Assembly (NCBI RefSeq): GCF_003315175.1
Contig: NZ_QNRQ01000004.1
Location: 62,001 to 126,000, forward strand
DNA: 64,000 nucleotides
Source: Eoetvoesiella caeni
GTDB taxonomy: Bacteria > Pseudomonadota > Gammaproteobacteria > Burkholderiales > Burkholderiaceae_B
Reading direction: 5' to 3'
Shown one piece after another: positions 7,211 to 16,663 of this stretch. The notes beneath the pieces were generated by a model that saw nothing but the letters and a program-made list of their open reading frames with translations, did no database searches and was not told where the DNA came from. Position 1 is the stretch's first letter, and the number at the start of each line of letters is the position of its first letter. The position numbers were made by a program, and so were the translations under genes.

Positions 7211-10200
7211 CTACTCCAGTGACTTGGGCCGGGCCTTTCCTGCAATCAAAGTATAAGCCACCGGCACCACGAAGAGGGTCAACAGCGTACCAAAGCTTAG
7301 CCCGCCCACCAAGACCCAGCCAATTTGCTGGCGCGATTCGGCGCCGGCGCCAACGGCAAACGCCAAAGGCAATGTACCCAGCACCATGGCGCCGGTAGTC
7401 ATTAGAATCGGCCGCAAACGCATGACGCAGGCCTGCACCACCGCCTTGTGCAGTTCTTCGCCTTCGGAGCGCAACTGGGTGGCGAATTCGACGATCAAAA
7501 TGCCGTGCTTGGTAATCAGCCCTACCAGCGTGATCAGCCCGATCTGGCTATAAATAGAAAGCGTTCCGCCGGACAGCCACAAGGCAAGCAAGGCGCCGGT
7601 CATGGACAAGGGCACGGACAGCATAATAATCAACGGGTTGCGCCAGCTTTCGAACTGCGCGGCCAGCACCAGGTAAATAAAGGCCAGCGCCATTACAAAG
7701 ACCAGGTAAATGCTGCCCGACGAATCACGGAATTCGCGCGACTGGCCGTCCAGGTCGGTTTGCACGGTGTGCGGCAGCGTTTCGCGGGCCACGGTATCCA
7801 TGTGCTGCAGCACCTCGCCCAATGCGTAGCCTGGTGCAATCGCGGCCCGGACCTTGACCGCCCGCAGGCGGTTGAAGTGGTTCAGCGACTGGGGCGACAC
7901 GCTTTCTTTTACCTGCAGGAAATTGGAAAGCTGCACCATCCCGCCGGTTTTGGTACGTATGTAAATATCGCTGATGTCGGTCGGGTCGGATCGGTCGCTC
8001 TTTTTCACCTGCACGATAACGTCGTACTGCTCGCCGCTATCGCGAAAACGCGTTACCTGGCGCCCGCCCAGCATGGACTCCAGCGTACGGCCCACCGTGC
8101 CGACGTCCACCCCGACATCGGCCAGCTTGTCGCGGTTGACCTCGACAGTCAGCTCAGGTGTATTCAGCCGCAAGTCGGTGTCCACGTTCTGCAAGCCGGG
8201 ATAGTCCTTGAGCTTGTCCAGGAAGCCGTCGACCAATTTGGCGATCTCGGGATATGAGGCCTGGCTCATGATGACGAACTCTATCGGCTTGGAAGTAGCC
8301 CGCTGGCCCAGCGACGGAGGGTTCGTCGGAAACGCCCGGACTCCCGGCAGTGCGGAAAACTTGGGCTGCAGTTCGCGCGCTATGCTTTGCTGCGAACGAT
8401 CACGCTCGTCCCAGGGCTTGAGGCGCAAAATGGCAAAACCTTCGGTCACGGTAGGAAACCCAATAATGGACTGGCTGCCGGAGGCTTCGGGAATGGCGTT
8501 GTAGTAGGATTCGATGGCCTTGATGCTGCGCGCGGTATAGTCCAGCGTTGCGCCATCGGGGGCACTGACCACCCCGAACACCACGCCGCGGTCCTCCAGC
8601 GGGGCCAATTCGCTTTTGACTGTCTTGAACAACACGGCACTGCCCAGGGCCACAATCAGACCCAGGCCCAATACCAGGGTGCGCTTGCCCAAAGCCCAAA
8701 GCAGGCTGGCGCGATAGGCGTTCGTCAGGCCTTCAAGCAGGCGCTCGATGGCAAGATAGACCCGGCCGTGGCCGACTTGGTGCCGCAGCAGCGTGGCGCA
8801 CATCATGGGGGTAAGCGTCAGCGCAATGAAACCCGACACCAGAACCGTCGAAGCCAGGGTCAGGGCGAACTCGATGAACAAGCGCCCTGTGCGGCCGGTT
8901 GCAAACGCCAGCGGCGCATATACGGCCACGAGGGTCAGCGTCATGGCAACGACGGCGAAACCGATTTCCTTGGCGCCCAGGAAAGCAGCCTCCAGCCGCG
9001 TCTTGCCTTCTTCAATATGCCGGAAAATATTCTCAAGCACGACGATGGCGTCGTCCACCACCAGGCCGATGGCCAGCACCATGGCCAGCAGCGTCAGCGT
9101 GTTGACCGAGAACCCGAAAAAATACATGATGCCGCAAGCGCCGATCAGCGAGACGGGTATCGTTACGATGGGAATCAGGCTGGCGCGCATATTGCGCAAG
9201 AAAAAGAAAATGACCAGGACCACCAGGATTATGGCTTCGCCTATGGTGTGGTACACCGATTTGATCGATTCCAGAATGAACACGGAGCTATCGTAGGCGA
9301 TGCTCAGCTTCATGCCGGTGGGCAGGGTTTCATTGATGAGCGCCACTTCGGCGTAGGCCGCCTTGGACAAGTCCAGCGGGTTGGCCGTGGACTGCTTGGT
9401 AATGCCGATGTTCAGACCTTCCCTGCCATTGAAACGCGACAGCATGCGCTCTTCGGCCGGCCCTATTTGAACGTCGGCGACGTCGCTCAGGCGCACCGAA
9501 TAGCCCTTTACATTGGCCACGATGACATTGCGGAACTGGTCGACGGTTTGCAGGTCGGTGGACGACACCACCGAAAACTCGCGGTCCGAAGATTCAATGC
9601 GGCCCGCCGGTATCAGCACGTTTTGCTGGCTCAGCGCGGTTTCGACCTCTTGCACCGTAAGCCCATACGCGGCCAACTTGCTGCGGTCGATGTATATGCG
9701 CATCGAAGGCTGGCGCTCGCCGTATATGCGCACCTCGGCCGCCCCCGGCAGCACCGACAACCGCGTCTTCACATAGCGATTGATATAGTCGGAAAGCTCC
9801 AGCGTTGAATAGCTGCCGGCGTCGACCGCCATGAAAATGACAGGTGTGGAGTCGGCTTCGACCTTGCTGATAATGGGTTCGTCGATTTCGTCGGGCAAAT
9901 ACCGCCGGGCCCGCGATACCTTGTCGCGCACATCAGCCGCTGCCGAATCCGGGTTCCGCGACAGATTGAACTTGATTGAAATGGAGCTGCGCTCGGAACG
10001 GCTGGCGGAAGTCATTACGTCGACTCCCTCGATTCCGGCCAGTTGGTCTTCCAGCGGCTTGGTTACCTGGGACTCGACCACTTCGGGCGAGGCGCCCTTA
10101 TAAGTGGTTACTACTGAAACCACCGGCTCGTCGATAGCCGGATACTCGCGCACTGTAAGCCTTTGGTACGAAATAAGGCCGACCAGCACGATCAGCAGGG

Positions 10201-10252
10201 CCAATACCGAGGCAAAAACCGGGCGTTTAATGCAGACTTCGGAAATTTTCAT
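7211..10252 (-). CDS. RND multidrug efflux transporter, inner-membrane permease
   Basis: 1013 residues, the expected length for an AcrB/MexB-type proton-driven permease. It starts MKISEVCIKRPVFASVL (the first membrane helix), has two large periplasmic loops, and carries the proton-relay pair in TM4 within LVVDDAIVVLENIFRHIEEG at about residues 398-417. A second half with the same topology follows. It works as a trimer with a periplasmic adaptor and an outer-membrane channel to export drugs or metabolites. The adaptor gene ends 14 bases upstream in the same direction, so the pair forms an operon. No outer-membrane factor and no local regulator is encoded beside it, so it probably shares a TolC/OprM-type channel. 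The substrate is unknown. Confidence 0.93.
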   Translation of the reverse strand: MKISEVCIKRPVFASVLALLIVLVGLISYQRLTVREYPAIDEPVVSVVTTYKGASPEVVESQVTKPLEDQLAGIEGVDVMTSASRSERSSISIKFNLSRNPDSAAADVRDKVSRARRYLPDEIDEPIISKVEADSTPVIFMAVDAGSYSTLELSDYINRYVKTRLSVLPGAAEVRIYGERQPSMRIYIDRSKLAAYGLTVQEVETALSQQNVLIPAGRIESSDREFSVVSSTDLQTVDQFRNVIVANVKGYSVRLSDVADVQIGPAEERMLSRFNGREGLNIGITKQSTANPLDLSKAAYAEVALINETLPTGMKLSIAYDSSVFILESIKSVYHTIGEAIILVVLVIFFFLRNMRASLIPIVTIPVSLIGACGIMYFFGFSVNTLTLLAMVLAIGLVVDDAIVVLENIFRHIEEGKTRLEAAFLGAKEIGFAVVAMTLTLVAVYAPLAFATGRTGRLFIEFALTLASTVLVSGFIALTLTPMMCATLLRHQVGHGRVYLAIERLLEGLTNAYRASLLWALGKRTLVLGLGLIVALGSAVLFKTVKSELAPLEDRGVVFGVVSAPDGATLDYTARSIKAIESYYNAIPEASGSQSIIGFPTVTEGFAILRLKPWDERDRSQQSIARELQPKFSALPGVRAFPTNPPSLGQRATSKPIEFVIMSQASYPEIAKLVDGFLDKLKDYPGLQNVDTDLRLNTPELTVEVNRDKLADVGVDVGTVGRTLESMLGGRQVTRFRDSGEQYDVIVQVKKSDRSDPTDISDIYIRTKTGGMVQLSNFLQVKESVSPQSLNHFNRLRAVKVRAAIAPGYALGEVLQHMDTVARETLPHTVQTDLDGQSREFRDSSGSIYLVFVMALAFIYLVLAAQFESWRNPLIIMLSVPLSMTGALLALWLSGGTLSIYSQIGLITLVGLITKHGILIVEFATQLRSEGEELHKAVVQACVMRLRPILMTTGAMVLGTLPLAFAVGAGAESRQQIGWVLVGGLSFGTLLTLFVVPVAYTLIAGKARPKSLE

Positions 10253-10266
10253 GGACGGCCTCGGAC

Positions 10267-11382
10267 TCAGGAACCATTAGCCGCCGCAGCCGCTTTGGCC
10301 GCGGCGCTGGGCACAATGCGCACCAGCGCGCCGTCGCTGATTTTCTGCAGCCCGGCCACCACAACCTGGTCGCCGTCGGCCAATCCGTCCAGAACCTCGA
10401 CCTTGCCGCTGCGGCGCAGGCCAATATGCACCTGTCGGCGCTCGACCCGGTCCCCCGCAATACGGAAGACATAGCGGGCCTCTTCGGAAGGCACCAGCGC
10501 CGCTTCGGGCACCATCAACGCCTTGTCGTCGGCAAACTGCAGTTGCACCCGCGAGAACATGCCGGGCCGCAGCAAGCCGTCGGGATTTGGCACGTCGGCG
10601 CGCAGCAAGATGGAACGTCCACCCACATCGACCAGCGGGTTGATGGCTCCAACCCGGCCTTCGCGCACCAGGCCGGGCATGGCGTCCAGGCGCAATGCCA
10701 ATGGCTGACCTACCCGGATTTGCGCCAAATAGTGCTCCGGTACGCGAAAGTCCACCTGCAGCGGGTCAATGGATTCGATCGGCACCAAGTCGGCGCCGGG
10801 GCTGACGTAGTCGCCTACCGACACCTGGCGCAGGCCGATCAGCCCGTCGAAGGGCGCCAAAATAACGGTTTTACCCAACTGCGCGCTGGCCAGGGCCACA
10901 GCCGCCTGCTGCACCCTAAGCTGGCTGGCGGCCTCGTCGCGCGCCTGCTTGCTGATAAAGCCCTGACTGCTTAACTCTTGTGCGCGCCGGTTCTGGCTTT
11001 GGGCCAGGCTTAGATTGGCCTGGGCCTGTTGCAGTTGCGCCTTGACCACGCTGTCGTCCAGGCGCACCAGCATCTGACCCTTGGCAACCTTGCCGCCTTC
11101 CTTGACATTGATTTCGCTGATGCGGCCGGTTATTTCAGGGCGTAGAACCACCGAATTTTCGGAACGAAGCGTGCCCACGGCCGACACCCCGCGCGGCAAC
11201 AGCACGGATTCGACTGGAGCGACTTCAACGTTGACCGCCGCCGGGGCGCCTGCCGGCGCCGGCGCGGCGGACTTGGCCGCGGGCGCAGTTTTGCTGCCGC
11301 CCCCAACCCAACGCGTGCCAACCACACCCAATGCTGCCCCAATCACCAAGATTGCTGCCAAACCCGCTGCATTTACTTTCAT
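10267..11382 (-). CDS. RND efflux periplasmic adaptor (membrane fusion protein)
   Basis: 371 residues. An N-terminal membrane anchor (about 5-28) is followed by an Ala/Pro-rich linker. Next come the barrel-sandwich half-motifs: RPEITGRISEINVKEGG KVAKGQ near 85-107, and after a coiled coil (KAQLQQAQANLSLAQSQNR region) the second half ILAPFDGLIGLRQVSVGDYV. Beta-barrel and membrane-proximal domains complete the fold. It bridges the permease 7211-10252 to an outer-membrane channel. ATG 11382 is the first start of the frame in a sensible context. It is first in the two-gene operon; a 10-base palindrome lies about 20 bases upstream. Confidence 0.93.
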   Translation of the reverse strand: MKVNAAGLAAILVIGAALGVVGTRWVGGGSKTAPAAKSAAPAPAGAPAAVNVEVAPVESVLLPRGVSAVGTLRSENSVVLRPEITGRISEINVKEGGKVAKGQMLVRLDDSVVKAQLQQAQANLSLAQSQNRRAQELSSQGFISKQARDEAASQLRVQQAAVALASAQLGKTVILAPFDGLIGLRQVSVGDYVSPGADLVPIESIDPLQVDFRVPEHYLAQIRVGQPLALRLDAMPGLVREGRVGAINPLVDVGGRSILLRADVPNPDGLLRPGMFSRVQLQFADDKALMVPEAALVPSEEARYVFRIAGDRVERRQVHIGLRRSGKVEVLDGLADGDQVVVAGLQKISDGALVRIVPSAAAKAAAAANGS

Positions 11383-11402
11383 GGAATCAATTATTTATAT
11401 GG

Positions 11403-11412
11403 TTGTATACAA
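11403..11412. promoter_or_regulatory. Candidate operator: TTGTATACAA palindrome upstream of the efflux operon
   Basis: A perfect 10-base palindrome lies 20 bases before the adaptor ATG, next to an AT-rich TATAAATAAT stretch on the coding strand. A repressor site is plausible, but no regulator gene is adjacent. Ten bases is short, so chance is possible. Confidence 0.25.
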
Positions 11413-11640
11413 GTCTGCGCATGCTTCGACCCCAGCCTGTCGAAACCAACTGTTTCCGCAAATGGCAAATAGTAGCGCACCGGACCCATCTGCGGCAGGC
11501 CTTTAACAAAAGGTTTATCCTGTTCTGAAACAATTGCCGCGCCCCGGCACGCGCCAGCAGCATTTTTCGCCAGGCCGCAACGCCAGCAGTCCCCAAGCAA
11601 ATCCGCCCCCCAGTTGGAGAACACCGGCTGTCGACGCCAG

Positions 11641-12099
11641 TCAGGCGCTGCGCCCCAGGCTGCGCGCTTGCTCCGCCCCAAGATTGGCCAATTCGTCGGC
11701 ACGCTCGTTGCCCGGGTCGCCCGCATGGCCTCTTACCCACTTCCAGCTTAAGTCGTGCAGCGCGACCTGCTCGTCCAGCATGCGCCACAGATCGGCATTT
11801 TTTACGGGCTTTTTATCGGCAGTGCGCCAATCGCGCCGTTTCCAGTTAGCTATCCATTCCGTCATGCCTTTTTGCACGTACTGGGAGTCAGTGTGAATAA
11901 TCACCTTACAAGGGCGCTTCAAGGTCTTGAGCGCCTGGATCACCGCCATGAGTTCCATGCGGTTGTTCGTCGTATCGGGCTCGCCCCCATATAGCGCTTT
12001 TTCGTGCGCTCCCTGGCGCAGCAATGCGCCCCATCCGCCCCACCCCGGATTGCCCTTGCAAGCTCCGTCCGTCCAAATGTCCACCTGTGTACCGCTCAT
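11641..12099 (-). CDS. rnhA: Ribonuclease HI
   Basis: 152 residues from ATG 12099 (ribosome site AAGGAA); the longer frame begins with a TTG inside the upstream gene. It carries the RNase HI DEDD carboxylates: [11 protein letters not shown] (first Asp), [15 protein letters not shown] (Glu), HTDSQYVQ (Asp) and [13 protein letters not shown] (last Asp), plus the basic handle KWVRGHAG. It degrades RNA in RNA-DNA hybrids. The gene starts 15 bases after the stop of the methyltransferase gene, an arrangement like gloB-yafS-rnhA in E. coli. Confidence 0.96.
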   Translation of the reverse strand: MSGTQVDIWTDGACKGNPGWGGWGALLRQGAHEKALYGGEPDTTNNRMELMAVIQALKTLKRPCKVIIHTDSQYVQKGMTEWIANWKRRDWRTADKKPVKNADLWRMLDEQVALHDLSWKWVRGHAGDPGNERADELANLGAEQARSLGRSA

Positions 12100-12113
12100 G
12101 TTTTCCTTAATGA

Positions 12114-12875
12114 TCAAACGCCCGAATGCCTGCCGGTAACCACCGTATGGCCATGGACGTGTTTAGTCTTGCGTTTCCATTCCGGACCGACCAGGCGCAG
12201 GCAAGCCACGCGCTTGACCGCGGACACAACATACAGCGACCCGCAAATCGGCCACCAGCGATCGCCCGCCGCTTCCATGAAGGACCACCGGCGCAGCCAG
12301 CGCTCCGTTTCGCAAGGCGGCGCATAACAGCCGAAATTGCCCCGGTCCAGCTCGAACGACAGTAATTTAAACCAATCCTTCAGGCGCGCCAGCGACACCT
12401 GCATGTGCGCCGGGACGGGCATGATGGGATCCAGCCCCGGAATACGTTCATGCAGCCCCCATAGGCTCCAGGGATTAAAGCCCGAAATGACCACCTTGCC
12501 TTCGGGCACCAGCACGCGCTCGGCCTCGCGCAAAACCTGATGCGGACTATTGGAACACTCCAGAACATGGGGTAATATCAAAAGATCGATGCTTTGGCTG
12601 TCGAAAGGAAGGTTTTCGGGGTCGGCGTAAAGCGCGGCCGCGGGGTGCAAGACACCTGCCTCACTATATGAATGAGAACGGCCTTTGTACGGAATGCGGT
12701 TGGCCTCCAGCAAGTCCCAGGCTGGAAGCCCTATTTGCACAGCATGAAAGCCAAACACATTGGCCACCATGCTGCTGATTTTTTCCTGTTCCCATTGCTG
12801 TACATACTGACCAGCGGGCGTGCTCAGCCACTGGGCAAGATCAACTATCAGCGGCTGGCCCAACAATGCAGACAC
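12114..12875 (-). CDS. Class I SAM-dependent methyltransferase (YafS-like position)
   Basis: 253 residues, methyltransferase type 11 style. The SAM-binding glycine loop is poorly conserved ([14 protein letters not shown]). The later elements are clear: [22 protein letters not shown] (motif II/III region near 85-106) and [21 protein letters not shown]. The substrate is unknown. The position between gloB (divergent) and rnhA matches E. coli yafS, which supports an orthologous conserved gene. ATG 12875 gives the conserved start; the gene is divergent from gloB with a 32-base gap. Confidence 0.85.
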   Translation of the reverse strand: MSALLGQPLIVDLAQWLSTPAGQYVQQWEQEKISSMVANVFGFHAVQIGLPAWDLLEANRIPYKGRSHSYSEAGVLHPAAALYADPENLPFDSQSIDLLILPHVLECSNSPHQVLREAERVLVPEGKVVISGFNPWSLWGLHERIPGLDPIMPVPAHMQVSLARLKDWFKLLSFELDRGNFGCYAPPCETERWLRRWSFMEAAGDRWWPICGSLYVVSAVKRVACLRLVGPEWKRKTKHVHGHTVVTGRHSGV

Positions 12876-12907
12876 ATCAGTTCCTTGCTTTTTAATGGTT
12901 CATAAAC

Positions 12908-13711
12908 ATGATTAATCGAGACAGTGGCAGCGGCACCCAGCTTATTCCCGTGCCGGCGTTTTCCGACAACTATATCTGGCTGCTTTGCAAAGATGGGCAC
13001 GCTGTCGTGGTCGACCCCGGCGAAGCCGCACCAATTGAAAAGCTGCTGGCCCAGCATAAGCTAACCCTGGATGCCATTTTACTGACTCACCACCATCCCG
13101 ACCACGTCGGCGGAGTAAAAGCCCTGAAGGCCGCAACCAACGCCACAGTGTACGGGCCACTTGGTGAAACCTTGCCCGCGTGCGATATCCGCCTTAAAGA
13201 AGACGACAATATCACACTCGACAACTTCAACCTGGAATTGTCCATCCTGGACATTCCAGGGCACACTGCCGGGCATATTGCCTATTTCGGCTACCTGGAC
13301 AGCGGCAAGCCCGTGGTTTTCTGTGGTGATACACTGTTTGCCGCGGGATGCGGCCGGTTATTTGAAGGAACTCCTGCGCAAATGCTCAATTCTTTGGGTA
13401 AACTTAAAGTTTTACCGTTGGATACCCTTGTGTGCTGCGCCCATGAGTACACTTTGGCCAATTTACGTTGGGCCTTGCAGGTGGAACCCGGCAACCCAGC
13501 ATTGCAACAACGATGGAAAAGCGCCCAGCAATTGCGCTCTGAAGGCCGGCCAACGCTGCCTTCAACGATCGGGCTCGAGCTTGAAACCAATCCGTTTTGT
13601 CGTCCGCTGCAAGAAAGTGTCTCGGATGCCGCCGCCGCGTATGCAGGCGTGCCGCTAACCTCGGCTGTAGCCGTTTTTGCCAGTTTGCGTGAATGGAAGA
13701 ACAACTTTTGA
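12908..13711 (+). CDS. gloB: Hydroxyacylglutathione hydrolase (glyoxalase II)
   Basis: 267 residues with the metallo-beta-lactamase fold. The binuclear metal motif is THHHPDHVGG at residues 60-69, with further ligands in DIPGHTAGHIAYFG and FCGDTLFAAGCGRLFEGT, and the glutathione-binding HEYTLANLRWA. It hydrolyses S-lactoylglutathione to D-lactate and glutathione in the cytoplasmic methylglyoxal pathway. Length and the GDTLF motif separate it from generic MBL hydrolases. It is followed 14 bases later by mltD. Confidence 0.95.
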   Translation: MINRDSGSGTQLIPVPAFSDNYIWLLCKDGHAVVVDPGEAAPIEKLLAQHKLTLDAILLTHHHPDHVGGVKALKAATNATVYGPLGETLPACDIRLKEDDNITLDNFNLELSILDIPGHTAGHIAYFGYLDSGKPVVFCGDTLFAAGCGRLFEGTPAQMLNSLGKLKVLPLDTLVCCAHEYTLANLRWALQVEPGNPALQQRWKSAQQLRSEGRPTLPSTIGLELETNPFCRPLQESVSDAAAAYAGVPLTSAVAVFASLREWKNNF

Positions 13712-13725
13712 CCAATAACTAACCA

Positions 13726-15138
13726 ATGAACTGCCTACGACTATTTATTCTGCTCATCGTAGCAGTTCTGGCGGGTTGTGCCAGCAACCATAGCAACCAG
13801 CCCGCGGGCCATAAAACCTATAGCGCAGCCGAAACTTCCCGCACTATAGACCTGACCCATCCCCCCCGCGACATGTGGGACCGCATCCGGCGCGGTTTCG
13901 CCATTCCCAATCTCAACGACGACCTGACCGAGCAGTGGACCAACTACTACGCTTCGCACCCCGAATCGGTCTACCTCATGAGCCAGCGCGCCGGTAAATA
14001 CCTGTACTTCATCGTCGACGAACTAGAGCGCCGCGGCCTGCCCACCGAGCTTGCACTGCTGCCGTTCGTCGAAAGCGCCTATAACCCCACCGCCTACTCC
14101 AGGGCCAAAGCCTCGGGCCTGTGGCAGTTCATTCCCAGCACAGGCTTGCATTACAACCTGAAGCAGGACTCGTGGCGCGACCAGCGCCGCGACCCCATCG
14201 CTTCTACCCATGCCGCCCTGGACTATCTAAGCTACCTATACGATTTCCAGGGCGACTGGTATCTGGCGCTGGCTTCCTATAATTGGGGCGAGGGCTCCGT
14301 CAAGCGCGCCCTGGACAAAAACGCCAATGCCGGCCAGCCTGCCGACTATGCATCCATCAACATGCCCGATGAAACCCGCAACTACGTGCCCAAATTGCAG
14401 GCCATAAAAAACATCGTCGCCAATCCCAAGAAATACGGCATCAACTTGCCCGAAGTCAGCAACACACCGTATTTCACCACCATCCAGAAAACGCCAACCA
14501 TCGACGTAGCCGTTGCCGCGCGCTTGGCCGAAATGTCGGTCGAAGACTTCAAAGCGCTCAATGCTTCGTTCAATACGCCGGTCATGCTGGCCGAACACCA
14601 GCCTACCCTGCTCTTGCCCACCGACCGCGCCGATATATTCAAGGCCAACCTGGAGGCCTACCAGGGCAAACTAAGCTCTTGGCAAACCTACCAGTCTCAG
14701 CGCGGCGAATCGTATGCCTCTATTGCAAAAAAATATGGAATCAGCCTGGGCCAGTTGCGCGCTATCAATGGCCTGCCCGGCAAGTCCAGCAAGGCCGTGG
14801 CCCAGACCTTGCTGGTGCCGGCCGAAATGGGCGGCACCGGCGGCATTCAACTGGCGTCGCTGAACTATCCTTCCAACGACGCTTCGGCCCCGGACTCCGA
14901 ATCCAAGGCCCGGCCTTCGCTCAAAAAGGCCACGGTACAACAGCGCGGCAAGGATATCGTCGTAAAGCGCCGCGTCAATGCGCGCACGCACACCGTCAAG
15001 TCGGGCGAGACCTTGTTCTCGCTGGCCAAGCGCTACAACACCTCGGTGGACGAATTGCGCAAGCTGAATAATCTTAAAAACAATAGTCTGGCAAAAGGCA
15101 AGCAATTGCGGGTGCCGGGCACCAATATTCGCGGCTAA
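13726..15138 (+). CDS. mltD: Membrane-bound lytic murein transglycosylase D (LysM lipoprotein)
   Basis: 470 residues. The N-terminal signal with lipobox LAGC makes Cys18 the lipidation site. The SLT transglycosylase domain spans about 90-210, with catalytic Glu116 in [11 protein letters not shown], then [13 protein letters not shown] and SYNWGEGSV. Two LysM modules follow, about 318-367 and 420-468 ([17 protein letters not shown]). It cleaves the MurNAc-GlcNAc bond to 1,6-anhydro muropeptides at the inner face of the outer membrane. It lies 14 bases after gloB and 28 bases before fabI, so co-transcription is likely. anmK in this window recycles the same anhydro sugars. Confidence 0.94.
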   Translation: MNCLRLFILLIVAVLAGCASNHSNQPAGHKTYSAAETSRTIDLTHPPRDMWDRIRRGFAIPNLNDDLTEQWTNYYASHPESVYLMSQRAGKYLYFIVDELERRGLPTELALLPFVESAYNPTAYSRAKASGLWQFIPSTGLHYNLKQDSWRDQRRDPIASTHAALDYLSYLYDFQGDWYLALASYNWGEGSVKRALDKNANAGQPADYASINMPDETRNYVPKLQAIKNIVANPKKYGINLPEVSNTPYFTTIQKTPTIDVAVAARLAEMSVEDFKALNASFNTPVMLAEHQPTLLLPTDRADIFKANLEAYQGKLSSWQTYQSQRGESYASIAKKYGISLGQLRAINGLPGKSSKAVAQTLLVPAEMGGTGGIQLASLNYPSNDASAPDSESKARPSLKKATVQQRGKDIVVKRRVNARTHTVKSGETLFSLAKRYNTSVDELRKLNNLKNNSLAKGKQLRVPGTNIRG

Positions 15139-15166
15139 GGCCACGTCAATCAAACAGGAACACAAA

Positions 15167-15949
15167 ATGGGTTTTTTAAGCGGTAAGCGCATTTTAATTA
15201 CCGGCGTCCTTTCCAACCGTTCTATTGCCTTTGGCATTGCACAGGCCTGCCACCGGCAAGGAGCCGAGCTGGCACTGACCTACGTGGGCGAACGCTTCAA
15301 AGAACGCGTCACTGAATTCGCCGCCGAACTGGGCAGCAATATCGTCCTGCCCTGCGACGTCTCCGAAGACGCGCAGATCGACGCGGCCATGGAAGAGCTC
15401 AAAACGCACTGGGACGGCCTGGACGGGCTGGTGCATTCCATTGGGTTTGCACCGCGCGAAGCCATTGCGGGCGACTTCCTCGACGGCTTGTCGCGCGAAG
15501 GGTTCCGGATTGCGCACGACATTTCGGCCTACAGCTTCCCGGCGCTTGCCAAGGCCGCCCTGCCTTTGCTGAAAGACCGCAAAAGCTCCGTGCTGACGCT
15601 GACCTACCTGGGCGCGGAAAAAGTCGTACCCAATTACAACACCATGGGCCTGGCCAAGGCCTCGCTGGAAGCCAGCGTTCGGTATCTGGCCAACGCGCTG
15701 GGCCCCATGGGCATACGCGCCAATGCCATTTCGGCCGGCCCGATCAAGACGCTGGCCGCCAGCGGCATCAAGGACTTCGGTTCCATTCTGAAGTTTGTCG
15801 AAGCCCATGCCCCGCTGCGCCGCAATGTCACCATCGAAGACGTGGGCAATGTCGCCGCTTTCATGCTGTCCGACCTTGCCGCAGGCGTAACCGGCGAAAT
15901 CACTCATGTAGACGCCGGCTTCTCTACTGTTGTGCCCGGCATGTCCTGA
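15167..15949 (+). CDS. fabI: Enoyl-[acyl-carrier-protein] reductase (NADH)
   Basis: 260 residues, an SDR fold of the FabI class. The nucleotide loop is the FabI type [13 protein letters not shown] (not GxxxGxG). The active site has Tyr147, Tyr157 and Lys164 (YxxxxxxK in [11 protein letters not shown]), and [18 protein letters not shown] is the substrate-binding loop. It catalyses the last reduction in each round of type II fatty-acid synthesis and is the triclosan target. It sits 28 bases downstream of mltD and is followed by a GC-rich hairpin. Confidence 0.97.
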   Translation: MGFLSGKRILITGVLSNRSIAFGIAQACHRQGAELALTYVGERFKERVTEFAAELGSNIVLPCDVSEDAQIDAAMEELKTHWDGLDGLVHSIGFAPREAIAGDFLDGLSREGFRIAHDISAYSFPALAKAALPLLKDRKSSVLTLTYLGAEKVVPNYNTMGLAKASLEASVRYLANALGPMGIRANAISAGPIKTLAASGIKDFGSILKFVEAHAPLRRNVTIEDVGNVAAFMLSDLAAGVTGEITHVDAGFSTVVPGMS

Positions 15950-15969
15950 CAAATAGCGCCGCAATAGAA

Positions 15970-16005
15970 ACGGCCCGCATGCTTGCGCACTGCGGGCCGT
16001 ATTTC
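15970..16005. terminator. Hairpin terminator after fabI
   Basis: ACGGCCCGCA at 15970-15979 pairs with TGCGGGCCGT at 15991-16000 with an 11-base loop, followed by ATTTCATT. The 10-bp GC-rich stem is strong and the T-tract imperfect. It lies between fabI and the convergent GST gene and may serve both. Confidence 0.7.
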
Positions 16006-16663
16006 ATTCCGGGGGGAAACTGGCGCCCTGGTCTTCCGCATGCCAGGCGGCGTACTTGTGCATCACACGCTCGAACAACGCAGACGTCATCCACGTCGAA
16101 AGCCAGGCCTGGGTATGCGGCCACGGCTGCGCCATAAACCAGTCCATGTCGACATGAGCGAACTGGCGCACGAAAGGTGCAATAGCCATATCGGCCAATG
16201 CCGGCCGCCGTCCGAATAAAAACTCGCCATCGCCAAGCCTCTGCTCTAGAGAGTCCAGCCATTGGGCGCCCTGCTGCCTGTGCGCCGAACCGTCGGTGTC
16301 GCCATAGCGCTGCGGGTACTTGTATCGGTCCAGATGGTTCTTGAAAACGCCGTCGCATTCAGCGATCAACGCCAACATGGCGTCCAGGCCGCCCTGCGGC
16401 GGCGAAAGCCAATACTGCGGGTCGTGGCGGCCCAGCGCCCACAACATGATGTCCAGGCTTTGCTCCAGCACCCGGCCATCAGGCAAAACCAGAACCGGCA
16501 CCGTGGCCTTGGGAGAAGCATCGCGCAAAGCCTGCGGCTTGTCGCGCAATACTACTTCGCGCAGTTCGCAAGACACACCGCTGCTGGCCAGCGCCAGCCG
16601 TGCCCGCATCGCGTAGGGACAGCGGCGAAAGGAATACAGTATGGGGCGCTGCGCTACTGTCAT
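16004..16663 (-). CDS. Glutathione S-transferase family protein
   Basis: 219 residues. The N-terminal thioredoxin-like half has the glutaredoxin-style LYSFRRCPYAMRARLAL with Cys15 and the cis-Pro segment KATVPVLVLPDG, then LEQSLDIMLW. The all-helical C-terminal half carries the N-capping motif LADMAIAPFVRQF. It is probably a glutathione-dependent transferase or deglutathionylase; the CPYA motif favours an omega-like thiol chemistry. Substrate unknown. Its ATG overlaps the stop of the upstream nitronate monooxygenase gene by 4 bases (ATGA), so the two are translationally coupled. Confidence 0.88.
   Translation of the reverse strand: MTVAQRPILYSFRRCPYAMRARLALASSGVSCELREVVLRDKPQALRDASPKATVPVLVLPDGRVLEQSLDIMLWALGRHDPQYWLSPPQGGLDAMLALIAECDGVFKNHLDRYKYPQRYGDTDGSAHRQQGAQWLDSLEQRLGDGEFLFGRRPALADMAIAPFVRQFAHVDMDWFMAQPWPHTQAWLSTWMTSALFERVMHKYAAWHAEDQGASFPPE

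Noticed and set aside
8387-9808. 473-residue open frame opposite the RND permease
   Set aside because: Composition (His/Gln/Arg-rich) is that of an antisense shadow in GC-rich DNA; the minus strand encodes a complete RND permease with all motifs.
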